DNA from: Thermoanaerobaculum sp.
Lineage (GTDB): Bacteria; Acidobacteriota; Thermoanaerobaculia; Multivoradales; UBA5704
DNA: 64,000 bases
Direction: 5' to 3'
Assembly: GCA_021154885.1 (NCBI GenBank)
Contig: JAJKHS010000144.1
Span: 124,001-188,000, forward strand
Both the position numbers and the translations under genes were made by a program. Positions 33,759 to 44,055 of the stretch are shown here, one piece after another. Each line of letters opens with the position of its first letter. Position 1 is the stretch's first letter. The notes beneath the pieces were generated by a model. That model ran no database searches. It was not told the origin of the DNA and saw only the letters and a program-made list of their open reading frames with translations.

Positions 33759-35392
33759 GGTGTGCTCTCCTCCTCTCCAGCCTTTCCAGCCTTCTTCTTG
33801 GGCGGCGGCGGCGCCTGCGGCACCGGCTTGCGCGGCAGGGGCTCCGGCCTCATCGCGGCATTGTAGAGGAAGCTCGCCATCACCACCGACGCCTGCATGA
33901 GGTCGTCGCGCCGGAGGTGGTCGTAGGTGTCGAGGTTGGTGTGGTGGGTGCGGGTGTCGTAGTCCATCTGGTCCTGGATGAACTGGAAGCCCGGCAGGCC
34001 CACGCGGTCGAAGGACATGTGGTCGGTGCCGCCGGTGGGCAGCGGCGTGATGGTGGTGACGCCGAGGTCGTTGAACGGCGCGATCCAGGCCTCGAAGATG
34101 GGGCGGACGGCGGCGTTCTCCTCGAGGTAGATGCCGCGCACCTTGCCGGTGCCGTTGTCGAGGTTGAAGTAGGCCGCGACCTTGGCGTGCTCGGGCTTGA
34201 GCTGGAGCGGCCAGGTGTCGGTCCGGAGGAACCAGGGTATGTCCTTCTGCTTCGGGTCCTGGTTCTCGGGGCGGGTGGCGAAGTGCTGCTGCACATACAT
34301 CCGGGAGCCGATCAGCCCCTGCTCCTCGCCGGTCCACAACGCGAAACGGATGGTGCGCCGGGGCTTGACCCCCAACGCCTTGAGGATGCGCGCTGCTTCC
34401 ATCACCACCATGCAGCCGGCGCCGTTGTCGGTGGCGCCGGTGCCGGCGTGCCAGGAGTCGAGATGAGCGCCGGCCATGACGATCTCGTCCTTCTTGTCGG
34501 TGCCCGGGATCTCGGCGACCGTGTTGTAGGCCTGGGGGTCGTCGTCGTGGTAGCGGGCGGCGACGTCGAGCTCGAGCTGCACCTTCTCGTCGTTCTCCAG
34601 CAGGCGGACGAGCTCGTTGTAGTGCTCGGCGGCCATCACCACGGCCGGGACTCCCACGCTCTCGCCCGAGACGTAGGAGCCGCCGCTCATGATTCGGATG
34701 ATGCCGTTGGTCAGGCCGCTCGGCTCGACGGTGGCCGCGACCTTCTCCTTCTCCAGGAATGCGTTGAGGGCCTTGCGGAACTGCGTGCGCTCGATCGCCC
34801 GTTTCCGCCGGTCCGTGCGCCCATCGTCGTTCGGGACCTTGTAAGCTCCGAGCTTGTCCAAGTCCGCGACCGAGAAGCGTCGGAAGGCCGGAGTGTCCGG
34901 CTCCTCGAACTTGCCGGGATCGTCGACCAGCAGGACCTTGCCGGCGAGCTTGCCGCGGTAACGGTCGAAGTCCTTCTCGGACTTGAGGTCCACCCGCTGG
35001 GCCTCGCCGTGCACGGGGCCGTTGGTGCCCGGCGACCAAGCCTTGGGCAGGGCGAGGAGGGGGACGGTCCTGGGCGCGAGCATCCGCACCTGGATGGCGC
35101 TGTAGCTCCAGCCGCGGCCGAACGGATAGCTTTCGAGATGGGCGTTGACCAGGCCCCACGCCTCGAACTGCTGCCGGGTCCAGTCGTTCGCCGCCTTGAG
35201 CTGCGGCGAGCCGGTGAGCCGGGGCCCGAGGACCTCGGTGAGGTGGAACGCGGTGTCCATGACCTGGGAGCGGTGGAAGCCCTCTTCCCGGATGCGGTTG
35301 ACCATGCCGAGGTCGACCGCCTCCTCCGCCCACACGGGGAGAAGGGAAAGGACGAGAAGCAGGATGATGGAAAGGGCAAGCTTGCGCTTCAT
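33755..35392 (-). CDS. Secreted M28-family metallopeptidase
   Basis: 545 residues with a signal peptide ([20 protein letters not shown]) and AAGGAG before the ATG. A protease-associated-like insert ([24 protein letters not shown]) precedes the M28 core with two-zinc ligands: [42 protein letters not shown] and the late His in TGGTDHMSF. It is an aminopeptidase or carboxypeptidase Q-like enzyme for peptide uptake. Divergent from the S9 peptidase at 35510. Confidence 0.85.
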   Translation of the reverse strand: MKRKLALSIILLLVLSLLPVWAEEAVDLGMVNRIREEGFHRSQVMDTAFHLTEVLGPRLTGSPQLKAANDWTRQQFEAWGLVNAHLESYPFGRGWSYSAIQVRMLAPRTVPLLALPKAWSPGTNGPVHGEAQRVDLKSEKDFDRYRGKLAGKVLLVDDPGKFEEPDTPAFRRFSVADLDKLGAYKVPNDDGRTDRRKRAIERTQFRKALNAFLEKEKVAATVEPSGLTNGIIRIMSGGSYVSGESVGVPAVVMAAEHYNELVRLLENDEKVQLELDVAARYHDDDPQAYNTVAEIPGTDKKDEIVMAGAHLDSWHAGTGATDNGAGCMVVMEAARILKALGVKPRRTIRFALWTGEEQGLIGSRMYVQQHFATRPENQDPKQKDIPWFLRTDTWPLQLKPEHAKVAAYFNLDNGTGKVRGIYLEENAAVRPIFEAWIAPFNDLGVTTITPLPTGGTDHMSFDRVGLPGFQFIQDQMDYDTRTHHTNLDTYDHLRRDDLMQASVVMASFLYNAAMRPEPLPRKPVPQAPPPPKKKAGKAGEEESTP

Positions 35393-35509
35393 GCGATCTC
35401 CTTCCGTCCGAGACGGATTCGAATGGCTGAGCGTCCGGTACTTTAACCGAAACGCGGGAGAGGTCGAGCCGGACCTGCTAGGATTACCTTCTTTCTACGA
35501 GGTCAACCC

Positions 35510-37561
<2,052 letters not shown>

Positions 37562-37638
37562 GGAGGGAGGGGTACAGACGCCGGACCCCCGTCCTGACGT
37601 ATACAGAGGTGAGGAATTCGGCTTCCGGGCGCGCCGGT

Positions 37639-37656
37639 TCTGGATCTTGATCCAGA
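37639..37656. promoter_or_regulatory. Inverted repeat TCTGGATC-TT-GATCCAGA
   Basis: Perfect 8-bp arms, about 35 bp before the exeA-like start. CGTATACAGAGGT, also present upstream of the gene at 29650, lies at 37598-37610. Candidate operator. Confidence 0.4.
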
Positions 37657-37690
37657 CCTGCCGCCCGCTCTATGAGAAAGTTCCCCTGAG

Positions 37691-38500
37691 ATGTACGACC
37701 AGTTCTACGGCTTCCGCGAGGCGCCGTTCAATATCACGCCGGACCCACGGTTCCTGTTCTTCAGCGACCGCCACCGCGAGGCGTTCAATCACATCCTGTT
37801 CGGCATCCGGGAGCGCAAGGGCTTCATCCAGGTGACCGGCGAGGTGGGGGCCGGCAAGACGACCCTCTGCCGGGCGATCCTCGACGAGCTGGGGCCGGGC
37901 TACGTCACGGCGCTGATCCTCAACCCGTGCATGACCAGCTCCCAGCTCCTGCGGACCATCCTCACCGAGCTCGGTATCGAGCCCCGGGCCGACCGGGTGG
38001 AGTGCCTGGAGGCGCTCAACCGGTTCCTCCTCGACCAGCTCTCCGCGGGCAAGGACGTGGTCCTGTTCATCGACGAGGCCCAGGACCTGGGCGCCGAGCT
38101 GCTGGAGGAGATCCGGCTGCTCTCGAACCTGGAGACCGACCAGCGCAAGCTGTTGCAGATCGTCCTCCTCGGCCAGCCGGAGCTGCGCGACAAGCTGAAC
38201 GATCGCGCCTTGAGGCAGCTCCGCCAGCGCATCACCGTCCGCTATCACCTGACGCCGCTGTCACGCCACGAGGTGGGCCACTACATCCAGCATCGCCTGC
38301 AGGTGGTGGGGGCCAACGGCCGGCCTGCTTTCACGCCCTGGGCGATCCGCTCGGTCTTCCGCTACTCGGGCGGTATCCCGCGTCTGGTCAACGCCGTCTG
38401 CGACAAGGCGCTGCTGGCCGGCTTCGTGGACGGCACGGATCTGCTGACCTGGCGGCAGGTGCGGCGGGCCATCCGCGAGCTGGAGGGGGACTTCACATGA
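37691..38500 (+). CDS. exeA: ExeA/GspA-type AAA ATPase
   Basis: 269 residues: YGFREAPFNITPDPRFLFFS is the family N-terminus, Walker A is TGEVGAGKTTLC, Walker B VVLFIDEAQDL, with arginine-rich sensor regions later. ExeA works with ExeB to insert the type II secretion secretin through the cell wall. The usual C-terminal peptidoglycan-binding part is absent at this length. It overlaps the GspB-like gene by 4 bp. Confidence 0.85.
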   Translation: MYDQFYGFREAPFNITPDPRFLFFSDRHREAFNHILFGIRERKGFIQVTGEVGAGKTTLCRAILDELGPGYVTALILNPCMTSSQLLRTILTELGIEPRADRVECLEALNRFLLDQLSAGKDVVLFIDEAQDLGAELLEEIRLLSNLETDQRKLLQIVLLGQPELRDKLNDRALRQLRQRITVRYHLTPLSRHEVGHYIQHRLQVVGANGRPAFTPWAIRSVFRYSGGIPRLVNAVCDKALLAGFVDGTDLLTWRQVRRAIRELEGDFT

Positions 38501-39309
38501 GCCTGATCAGCGACGCCCTGAAGAAGGCCCGGCAGGAGGCCGCACGGCAGGACTCCCTGCGTCCGAGCCTTCCCTACGCCGTCGGGACGGCGGACCCGCC
38601 GGAGCGACGGAACCTCGCCATGCCGCTCCTGGCCGGGCTCGGCGCCGGCTGCGTCCTCGCCGCGGTGGTGTTCGGGATCATCTACCTTGGCGGCTGGGGT
38701 CCCTTCGCCCGATCGTCGAAGCAGGCCGTCCAGGTCGCCGAGACCCCATCGCCGGCCGCCACGGCGGCTCCGGCCCCGGTCACGGCGGCTCCCGCGCTCC
38801 CGGTCATCGAAGAGAAGAGCAAGCCCGTTCCCCCCGAGCCGGCTCCGACCCCTGCGCCGCCCGCCGCGAAGGCTCCCGAGATCCAGCTCAGGCCAGCTCC
38901 GGTCAAGCCCGCGCCGCCTGTGGTGGAGACGCCCGCCGTGCGTCCCGAGCCCCGCCCTGCTCCCCCCGTTCCGGCCGAGGAGGCGGCGCGCCTGGCCCCG
39001 CCGCCGGTTCCAATTCCAGCTCCAGTGCCGACCGTCGCGGCACCCATCGGTGCGCCGGCCCCTCCTGCCGCCGTCGATTCCGGGGGCCTGACGGAGGGCA
39101 AGTCCTATGTCGGTGAGGTTCCCGTCCCCGGTGGTGGAGTGGTGAAGCTCAACGGCATCGCCTACTCGCCGGAACACCCCATCGCCGTCCTCGACGGCCG
39201 CGTCGTGGCGCCCGGCGAAACGGTCCAGGGCTTTACTGTTGTCGAGATCCTGGCCGACCACGTGACGCTCCAGGGGCATGGAGCGAAGGTTTCGGTGTCG
39301 CTGAAGTGA
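38497..39309 (+). CDS. gspB: GspB/ExeB-like general secretion protein
   Basis: 270 residues: MSLISDALKKARQEAARQ is the typical cytoplasmic start, one membrane helix follows (about residues 44-66), then a long Pro/Ala-rich periplasmic linker and a small C-terminal domain (VVKLNGIAYSPEHPIAVLDG, VQGFTVVEILADHVTLQ) matching GspB. With ExeA it probably assists secretin assembly; other type II genes are not in this window. Confidence 0.8.
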   Translation: MSLISDALKKARQEAARQDSLRPSLPYAVGTADPPERRNLAMPLLAGLGAGCVLAAVVFGIIYLGGWGPFARSSKQAVQVAETPSPAATAAPAPVTAAPALPVIEEKSKPVPPEPAPTPAPPAAKAPEIQLRPAPVKPAPPVVETPAVRPEPRPAPPVPAEEAARLAPPPVPIPAPVPTVAAPIGAPAPPAAVDSGGLTEGKSYVGEVPVPGGGVVKLNGIAYSPEHPIAVLDGRVVAPGETVQGFTVVEILADHVTLQGHGAKVSVSLK

Positions 39310-39320
39310 GCCGGGAATCC

Positions 39321-39647
39321 TCAGCGCTTATAGGCTGAGTCGTGGTCTGGATGTAGAGACATGAATCGAAGGAAGTCCCCATCGCGGTAGGCCAGCGCCC
39401 TGATCTTTTGGCTCAGGCGAAGCGAATATGCCTTCGATCCATTGGGGGCTTTGAAGATGGTCACTGCCTCCCAGTTGAAGCCGCTGTGGGTGTAGACGGT
39501 GTTCCAGTCCATGCTGCGCAAACGGTTGAGCGTTGCCACCACCTGTTTCAACTCCGCAGTTTCGAGCGCGAGGAAGGTATTTTGAAACTCCTCACTGTTG
39601 AGGTCGAGAAGGACGCGATTATCGCGAGCCGGCACGGGAGCGTTCAC
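39321..39647 (-). CDS. RelE-like toxin
   Basis: 108 residues. The C-terminal half fits RelE/ParE-superfamily toxins: MDWNTVYTHSGFNWEAVTIF, SLRLSQKIRALAYRDGDFLRFMSLHPDHDSAY. It overlaps the upstream antitoxin gene by 29 bp. Such toxins cleave mRNA at the ribosome or inhibit gyrase; the subtype cannot be decided. Confidence 0.7.
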   Translation of the reverse strand: MNAPVPARDNRVLLDLNSEEFQNTFLALETAELKQVVATLNRLRSMDWNTVYTHSGFNWEAVTIFKAPNGSKAYSLRLSQKIRALAYRDGDFLRFMSLHPDHDSAYKR

Positions 39648-39927
39648 CCTTCCGTTTTTTCATAGCCCGCTCCACCAATTCGTCCAGATCCGTCTCTGCG
39701 GGCGGAGTCTCTGCGGCCCAGGCCAGTCCCCTGGCAATGGCGGACCGATGCGGCTCCTCCAGCATCCAGAGCTGGCTTTCGGGAACGAGTGCGACTGCGG
39801 TCAAGGTGATGCTGCCGTCAGCTCGGCGTTGCAGGCTCAGAGTCTTACCTGCATAGCTCTTGCCGAGTGAAATCTGGCCACTCTTGCCGACAGTTTTGAT
39901 CTCGCTGCTGATGATCTCCGAGCTCAT
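39619..39927 (-). CDS. AbrB-like antitoxin of the RelE-like pair
   Basis: 102 residues. The first part resembles a SpoVT/AbrB swapped-hairpin domain (KTVGKSGQISLGKSYAGKTL, LSLQRRADGSITLTAVALVP); the C-terminus is basic. AGGAGGTGCC precedes the ATG. It is transcribed from TTGCAA-17-TACACT, divergently from argR. The assignment as antitoxin rests mainly on its position before the RelE-like gene. Confidence 0.65.
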   Translation of the reverse strand: MSSEIISSEIKTVGKSGQISLGKSYAGKTLSLQRRADGSITLTAVALVPESQLWMLEEPHRSAIARGLAWAAETPPAETDLDELVERAMKKRKGERSRAGSR

Positions 39928-39959
39928 TAGGCACCTCCTGCCTTCATGCCATCATGCGG

Positions 39960-39988
39960 AGTGTATCGCACGCGGTTCAAGGTTGCAA
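39960..39988 (-). promoter_or_regulatory. Promoter of the RelE-like TA operon
   Basis: Leftward TTGCAA (39988-39983), 17-bp spacer, TACACT (39965-39960); start near 39953, leader about 26 nt. Confidence 0.5.
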
Positions 39989-40006
39989 AAGATTATTGGC
40001 CGGCTC

Positions 40007-40044
40007 TTGACTAACCATGCTGGTCATGCGCTATCATGCGCATG
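40007..40044 (+). promoter_or_regulatory. argR promoter with overlapping palindromic operator
   Basis: TTGACT (40007-40012) and TATCAT (40032-40037) are 19 bp apart. The perfect palindrome CATGCGCATG (40035-40044) overlaps the -10, and CATGC is repeated at 40016 and 40025. Placement suits autoregulation by ArgR, although the sequence is not a canonical ARG box. Confidence 0.45.
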
Positions 40045-40064
40045 GATTTGCTGAGCGCGCAACC

Positions 40065-40520
40065 ATGCCCCACGATCACGAACATCGCGAAAGCCGCCAA
40101 CAGGAGATCCTCGCGATCCTGGACAACCACCGGGTGAGGAGCCAGGGAGAGCTGGTGGAGCTGCTGCGCGAGCGGGGGATCGCGGTGACCCAGTCGAGCG
40201 TCAGCCGCGACCTGCGGGACCTCGGGGTGGCGTGGATGGGCGGCCGCTATGCCCGGCCGGCGGAGCACGACGAGCGCGATCCCGGAGTGGCCGAGGTCTC
40301 CCACTTCCTGCGCGGCGTCAAGCCCTCGGGCCCCTATCTCACCGTCCTCTTCACCATGGCCGGAGCGGCGCAGGCCGTGGGCATCGCCCTGGACCGGGCC
40401 GGCTGGCCGGAGCTGGTGGGGACCATGGCCGGCGACGACACCGTCTTCGCGGCCACGGCCTCCGCCCGCGATCAGCGACGCCTCCTGCAGCGGCTGGAAG
40501 GCTTCCTCAAAGAGGAGTAG
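40065..40520 (+). CDS. argR: Arginine repressor
   Basis: 151 residues, normal length. N-terminal winged helix with RVRSQGELVELLRERGIAVTQSSVSRDL; C-terminal hexamerisation and arginine-binding domain with VGTMAGDDTVFAATAS, the GTxAGDDT motif. ATG 40065 is used because earlier in-frame ATGs lie in or before the promoter. First gene of the arginine cluster, which runs to 49474. Confidence 0.9.
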   Translation: MPHDHEHRESRQQEILAILDNHRVRSQGELVELLRERGIAVTQSSVSRDLRDLGVAWMGGRYARPAEHDERDPGVAEVSHFLRGVKPSGPYLTVLFTMAGAAQAVGIALDRAGWPELVGTMAGDDTVFAATASARDQRRLLQRLEGFLKEE

Positions 40521-40524
40521 ACCC

Positions 40525-41763
40525 ATGTCCGATCCCATCGTTCTCGCCTTCTCGGGCGGGCTGGACACGTCTTTCTGCATCCCGTGGCTCGCCGAGACCT
40601 ACGGCCGGCCCGTGGTGACCGTGACGGTGAACACGGGCGGCATCGATGCCGCGGCGGCGGAGTCGCTCGCCGCGCGGTCGCGCGCCCTGGGAGCGGCGGA
40701 CCACCTCCTGGTGGATGCCCTGGAGGCCTACTTTCAGCAGGTGCTGCGCTTCCTGATCATGGGCAACGTCCGCCGTGGCCAGGTCTACCCGCTCTGCGTG
40801 GGGGCCGAGCGGGTGCTCCAGGCACAGGAGGTGGCGAAGGCGGCGGAGCGGCTCGGCACCCTCACGGTGGCCCACGGCTCCACGGCCGCCGGCAACGATC
40901 AGGTGCGCTTCGAGGTGGCCCTGCGGACGCTGCGGCCCGGGCTCGAGATCCTGGCGCCGGTGCGGGACACGCCCCGGCCGCGGCCGGAGCAGGTGGCCTA
41001 TCTGGAGGAGCGGAACCTCCCCGTCCCCTCCTTCGGCGCCGCCTACTCCACCAACCGCGGCCTCTGGGGGGTGACCATCGGCGGCCAGGAGACGCTGGAC
41101 ACCGTGGCCTCGATCCCCGAGTCCGCCTGGGTCCTCACCCGCGGCGCCTTCGACGAGTCAACTGCGCCGGTCGCGCCGTCGCGCCATACGCTCGCCTTCA
41201 GGCAGGGACTACCCGTGGCGCTGGACGGCGAGGCTCTGGCGCCCGTCGCGCTCATCGAGAAGGTGGAGGCGCTCGCCGCCGGCTATGGCATCGGCCGTGG
41301 GATCCACCTGGGGGAGACGATCCTCGGCATCAAGGGGCGGGTGGCCTTCGAGGCTCCGGCCGCCGAGGTGCTCCTCACGGCCCACCGGGAGCTGGAGAAG
41401 CTCACCTCGACGGGCCGGCAGCTCCGGGTGAAGGAGACGGTCGCCGCCGTCTACGGCGACCTCGTCCACGAGGGGCAGCACCTCGACCCGGTCTGCCGCG
41501 ACATCGAGGCCCTGCTCCTCTCCTCGCAGGAGCGGGTCACGGGCGAGGTCCGCCTCCTGCTGCGGCCCGGGCAGGTGTTCGTCGAGGGGGTCTCATCCCC
41601 CTTCTCGCTGCGGGATGCCTCCCGCGGCGTCTACGGCGAGGCCGCCGGCGAGTGGACGGCGGCCGACGCGCGGGGCTTCTCGCGGATCGTCTCCCTGCCG
41701 GGCGAGTTGTACGCCAGAATCGCCCGGACACCGCGGATGCCCGGGGCGGGAGGCGTGCCGTGA
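40525..41763 (+). CDS. argG: Argininosuccinate synthase
   Basis: 412 residues. ATP-dependent ligation of citrulline and aspartate. P-loop motif LAFSGGLDTSF at the N-terminus, AHGSTAAGNDQVRFE for citrulline/aspartate binding and YSTNRGLWGVTIGG, of the type seen in Bacteroidota-like ArgG. Only 4 bp follow the argR stop. It overlaps the next gene by 4 bp (GTGA). Confidence 0.9.
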   Translation: MSDPIVLAFSGGLDTSFCIPWLAETYGRPVVTVTVNTGGIDAAAAESLAARSRALGAADHLLVDALEAYFQQVLRFLIMGNVRRGQVYPLCVGAERVLQAQEVAKAAERLGTLTVAHGSTAAGNDQVRFEVALRTLRPGLEILAPVRDTPRPRPEQVAYLEERNLPVPSFGAAYSTNRGLWGVTIGGQETLDTVASIPESAWVLTRGAFDESTAPVAPSRHTLAFRQGLPVALDGEALAPVALIEKVEALAAGYGIGRGIHLGETILGIKGRVAFEAPAAEVLLTAHRELEKLTSTGRQLRVKETVAAVYGDLVHEGQHLDPVCRDIEALLLSSQERVTGEVRLLLRPGQVFVEGVSSPFSLRDASRGVYGEAAGEWTAADARGFSRIVSLPGELYARIARTPRMPGAGGVP

Positions 41764-42836
41764 AGACCGTGCTGCTGGACAAGATCGCCTCCGTCACCCG
41801 CGCCTGCCAGCTCAAGCGGGAGGTGCGGGTGAGCGCGGACATCCCCTGCGAGGAGGGGGTGGTGGTGGCCGTGCGGGTGAAGAACGACAAGACGACCTAC
41901 AGCCAGCTCGAGCTGCCCAGCGGCCGCATGGCGCAGGTGAAGAAGGGCGACGTCGTGGCCGGGGCCCTCGGCCACCGCCACGCCCTGTTCGGCTACTCCG
42001 GCCACCTGCCCAGGCGGCTGGCGCCGGGGGACACGATCCACCTGCTCAACATGGGGGGCGTGCTGGGGATCTGCGACTCGGTGAATCCGGACCTGGGACA
42101 GCCCTTCGAGTGCGAGGTGCTGGGGGCGGTGCTCCACTTCCCCTATCTGGGGGAGCGGATCGGCATCGCCGCCCGCATCGGCGACCAGACGCTGAACCTC
42201 GCCGCGCCCCTCGATGCGGCGGGCGTGCCGGTGGTAGCCCTGGTCGGCTCGTGCATGAACTGCGGCAAGACGGCCGCCGCCTGCACCCTGGTGCGGCATC
42301 TCAGCCATGGCGGCTTCACGGTGGACGGCCTCAAGGCCACCGGCGTCTCCCTGCGTCGGGACACGCTGGCCATGGAGGACGCCGGCGCCCGCACGACCGG
42401 CCTCTTCACCGACCTGGGGGTGGTCTCCACGACGCCGGCGAACGCCCCGGCCGTGACCCGCACCCTGCTGACGCATCTCGCGGCCGCGCGGCCGGACGTC
42501 ATCGTGGCCGAGCTGGGGGACGGTCTGCTGGGAGCCTACGGGGTCGCGGCCATCCTGGAGGACGCAGAGATCCGCGCCGCCTTCACCGCCGTGGTGCTCG
42601 CGGCCAACGATCCGGTGGCGGCGTGGGGTGGGGTGCGCATGCTGCGCGAACGGTTCGGCATCGAGCCGGCGGCGGTCACCGGTCCGGCCACGGACAACCT
42701 GGCCGGCACGGCGATCATCGAGGAGGCGCTGGGGGTGTCCGCCATCAACGCCCGCACGAACGGCGAGAGACTGGCCGCCCGGGTGCGGGAGGCGCTGGGT
42801 CTGGACGTGCCGGCCGCCGAGGTGGTGGCGCGGTGA
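41760..42836 (+). CDS. P-loop NTPase-like protein of unknown function in the arginine operon
   Basis: 358 residues, GTG start overlapping argG. Residues 1-150 look like a beta-rich domain (SQLELPSGRMAQVKKGDVVA, ALGHRHALFGYSGHLPRRL, GDTIHLLNMGGVLGICDSV). Residues 157-358 are a P-loop domain with Walker A G163-SCMNC-GKT, then LKATGVSLRRDTLAMEDAGA and DVIVAELGDGLLGAYGV. It faintly recalls DUF1611/DgcN proteins, from memory only. It overlaps both argG and argC, so it is certainly co-translated with arginine genes. It could supply the missing glutamate N-acylation step or regulate the pathway; both are hypotheses. Confidence 0.7.
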   Translation: MKTVLLDKIASVTRACQLKREVRVSADIPCEEGVVVAVRVKNDKTTYSQLELPSGRMAQVKKGDVVAGALGHRHALFGYSGHLPRRLAPGDTIHLLNMGGVLGICDSVNPDLGQPFECEVLGAVLHFPYLGERIGIAARIGDQTLNLAAPLDAAGVPVVALVGSCMNCGKTAAACTLVRHLSHGGFTVDGLKATGVSLRRDTLAMEDAGARTTGLFTDLGVVSTTPANAPAVTRTLLTHLAAARPDVIVAELGDGLLGAYGVAAILEDAEIRAAFTAVVLAANDPVAAWGGVRMLRERFGIEPAAVTGPATDNLAGTAIIEEALGVSAINARTNGERLAARVREALGLDVPAAEVVAR

Positions 42837-43906
42837 GCGAAGCTGTCCCCGAAACCATCCCCACGCTGGTCCTCGGCGGGTCCGGATACGTGGCCGGCGA
42901 GCTGCTGCGGCTCCTGGCCGGCCACCCGCACCTGCGGCCTTTCGCCGCGCTTTCGGAGAGCCAGGCGGGGGGCGCGGTGGAGGCCGCCTTCCCGCACCTC
43001 GCGGGGTGCTTTCCGGAGCTGAATTTTTCGGATCGGAAGGAGTTGCCGCGCCTGGTCGACGGGCATGGGACACTCGCCGTGCTTTGCGCCGCCCCCCACG
43101 GCGCCGCCGCGCCGCTCCTCGACGAGCTGCTGACGATCGCCGGGCTGGCGGGGACGGCGGTCAAGGTGGTGGATATTTCCGCCGATTTCCGGTTCTCGCT
43201 TGCGTCGGACTACGAAAAAACCTACGGCCGCGCCCACGGCGCGCCGAATCGGCTCCCCCAGTTCCACTGCGCCCTGCCCGAGCACCTGGCCGAGACGCCG
43301 GAAGGACACGTGGGACACCCCGGCTGCTTCGTGACGGCGACGTTGCTGGCCATCGTCCCCCTGCTGAAGCTGGGGCTGGTGGAACCACGCCTCTCCGTGG
43401 TCGCCATCACCGGCAGCACCGGAGCGGGGAGGACGCCCACGGCCTCCGCCCACCACCCGGCGCGGCGCAGCAACGTCTTCGCCTACAGCCCGCTCAAGCA
43501 CCGCCACGAGCCCGAGATGCGCGCCCTGGCCACGGTGGCCTCAGGAGTCGACGCCGAGATCCACTTCGTCCCCCAGTCCGGGCCGTTCGCCCGCGGGATC
43601 TATGCCACGATCCAGGCCCGTCTCGCCCGGCCCGCGACGGCGGAGGAGGTGCGGCACTCCCTGGCCGACTTCTATGCCGCCTCGCCCTTCGTGGACGTCC
43701 TCGCCGAGCCGCCCCGCCTCCAGGACGTGGTGGGGACGAACCGCGCCCGCCTCTCCGTGGCGGTGGACGGCGATCACCTGGTGGTGTTTTCGACTCTGGA
43801 CAACCTGGTGAAGGGCGCGGCCGGCGGCGCGATCCAATGGATGAACCGCCTGCTGGGATTCCCCGAGACGGCGGGATTGCAGGTGCCCGGATTGGGGTGG
43901 GTATGA
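42833..43906 (+). CDS. argC: N-acyl-gamma-glutamyl-phosphate reductase
   Basis: 357 residues, GTG start at 42833 overlapping the previous stop. NADPH-dependent reduction of N-acylglutamyl phosphate to the semialdehyde. Rossmann start LVLGGSGYVAGELLRLL; catalytic Cys in GHPGCFVTATLLAI; GSTGAGRTPTASAHHP and the late His in SPLKHRHEPEM. Last gene before a 150-bp gap containing two hairpins. Confidence 0.95.
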   Translation: MSEAVPETIPTLVLGGSGYVAGELLRLLAGHPHLRPFAALSESQAGGAVEAAFPHLAGCFPELNFSDRKELPRLVDGHGTLAVLCAAPHGAAAPLLDELLTIAGLAGTAVKVVDISADFRFSLASDYEKTYGRAHGAPNRLPQFHCALPEHLAETPEGHVGHPGCFVTATLLAIVPLLKLGLVEPRLSVVAITGSTGAGRTPTASAHHPARRSNVFAYSPLKHRHEPEMRALATVASGVDAEIHFVPQSGPFARGIYATIQARLARPATAEEVRHSLADFYAASPFVDVLAEPPRLQDVVGTNRARLSVAVDGDHLVVFSTLDNLVKGAAGGAIQWMNRLLGFPETAGLQVPGLGWV

Positions 43907-43927
43907 AGACCCTCATCACCCCGGCCC

Positions 43928-44026
43928 TCTTCTCCCGCCCCCTCCCACCCCCCTCACCGGGAGAAGAGGGAGAAAAGCAAGAACGCCCCAACCGGGACCC
44001 CTGGGAGCGCCGGCGTCCCGCCGGCA
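43928..44026. repeat. Two inverted repeats between argC and argD, possible dispersed element
   Basis: CTCTTCTCCCG (43928-43938) pairs perfectly with CGGGAGAAGAG (43959-43969) around a C-rich 20-nt loop. It is followed by GCCGGC-GTCCC-GCCGGC (44010-44026). The sequence resembles REP-like intergenic palindromes, and its composition differs from the surrounding coding sequence. It may partially terminate or stabilise the arginine mRNA. Confidence 0.55.
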
Positions 44027-44055
44027 ACTAACTCCGCTTTTTGTTGGAGATGACG

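Noticed and set aside
37691-39309. Part of a transposition module (ExeA-like ATPases resemble TniB/IstB)
   Set aside because: The following gene has the GspB architecture and no transposase or terminal repeats are nearby, so a secretion role is better supported.
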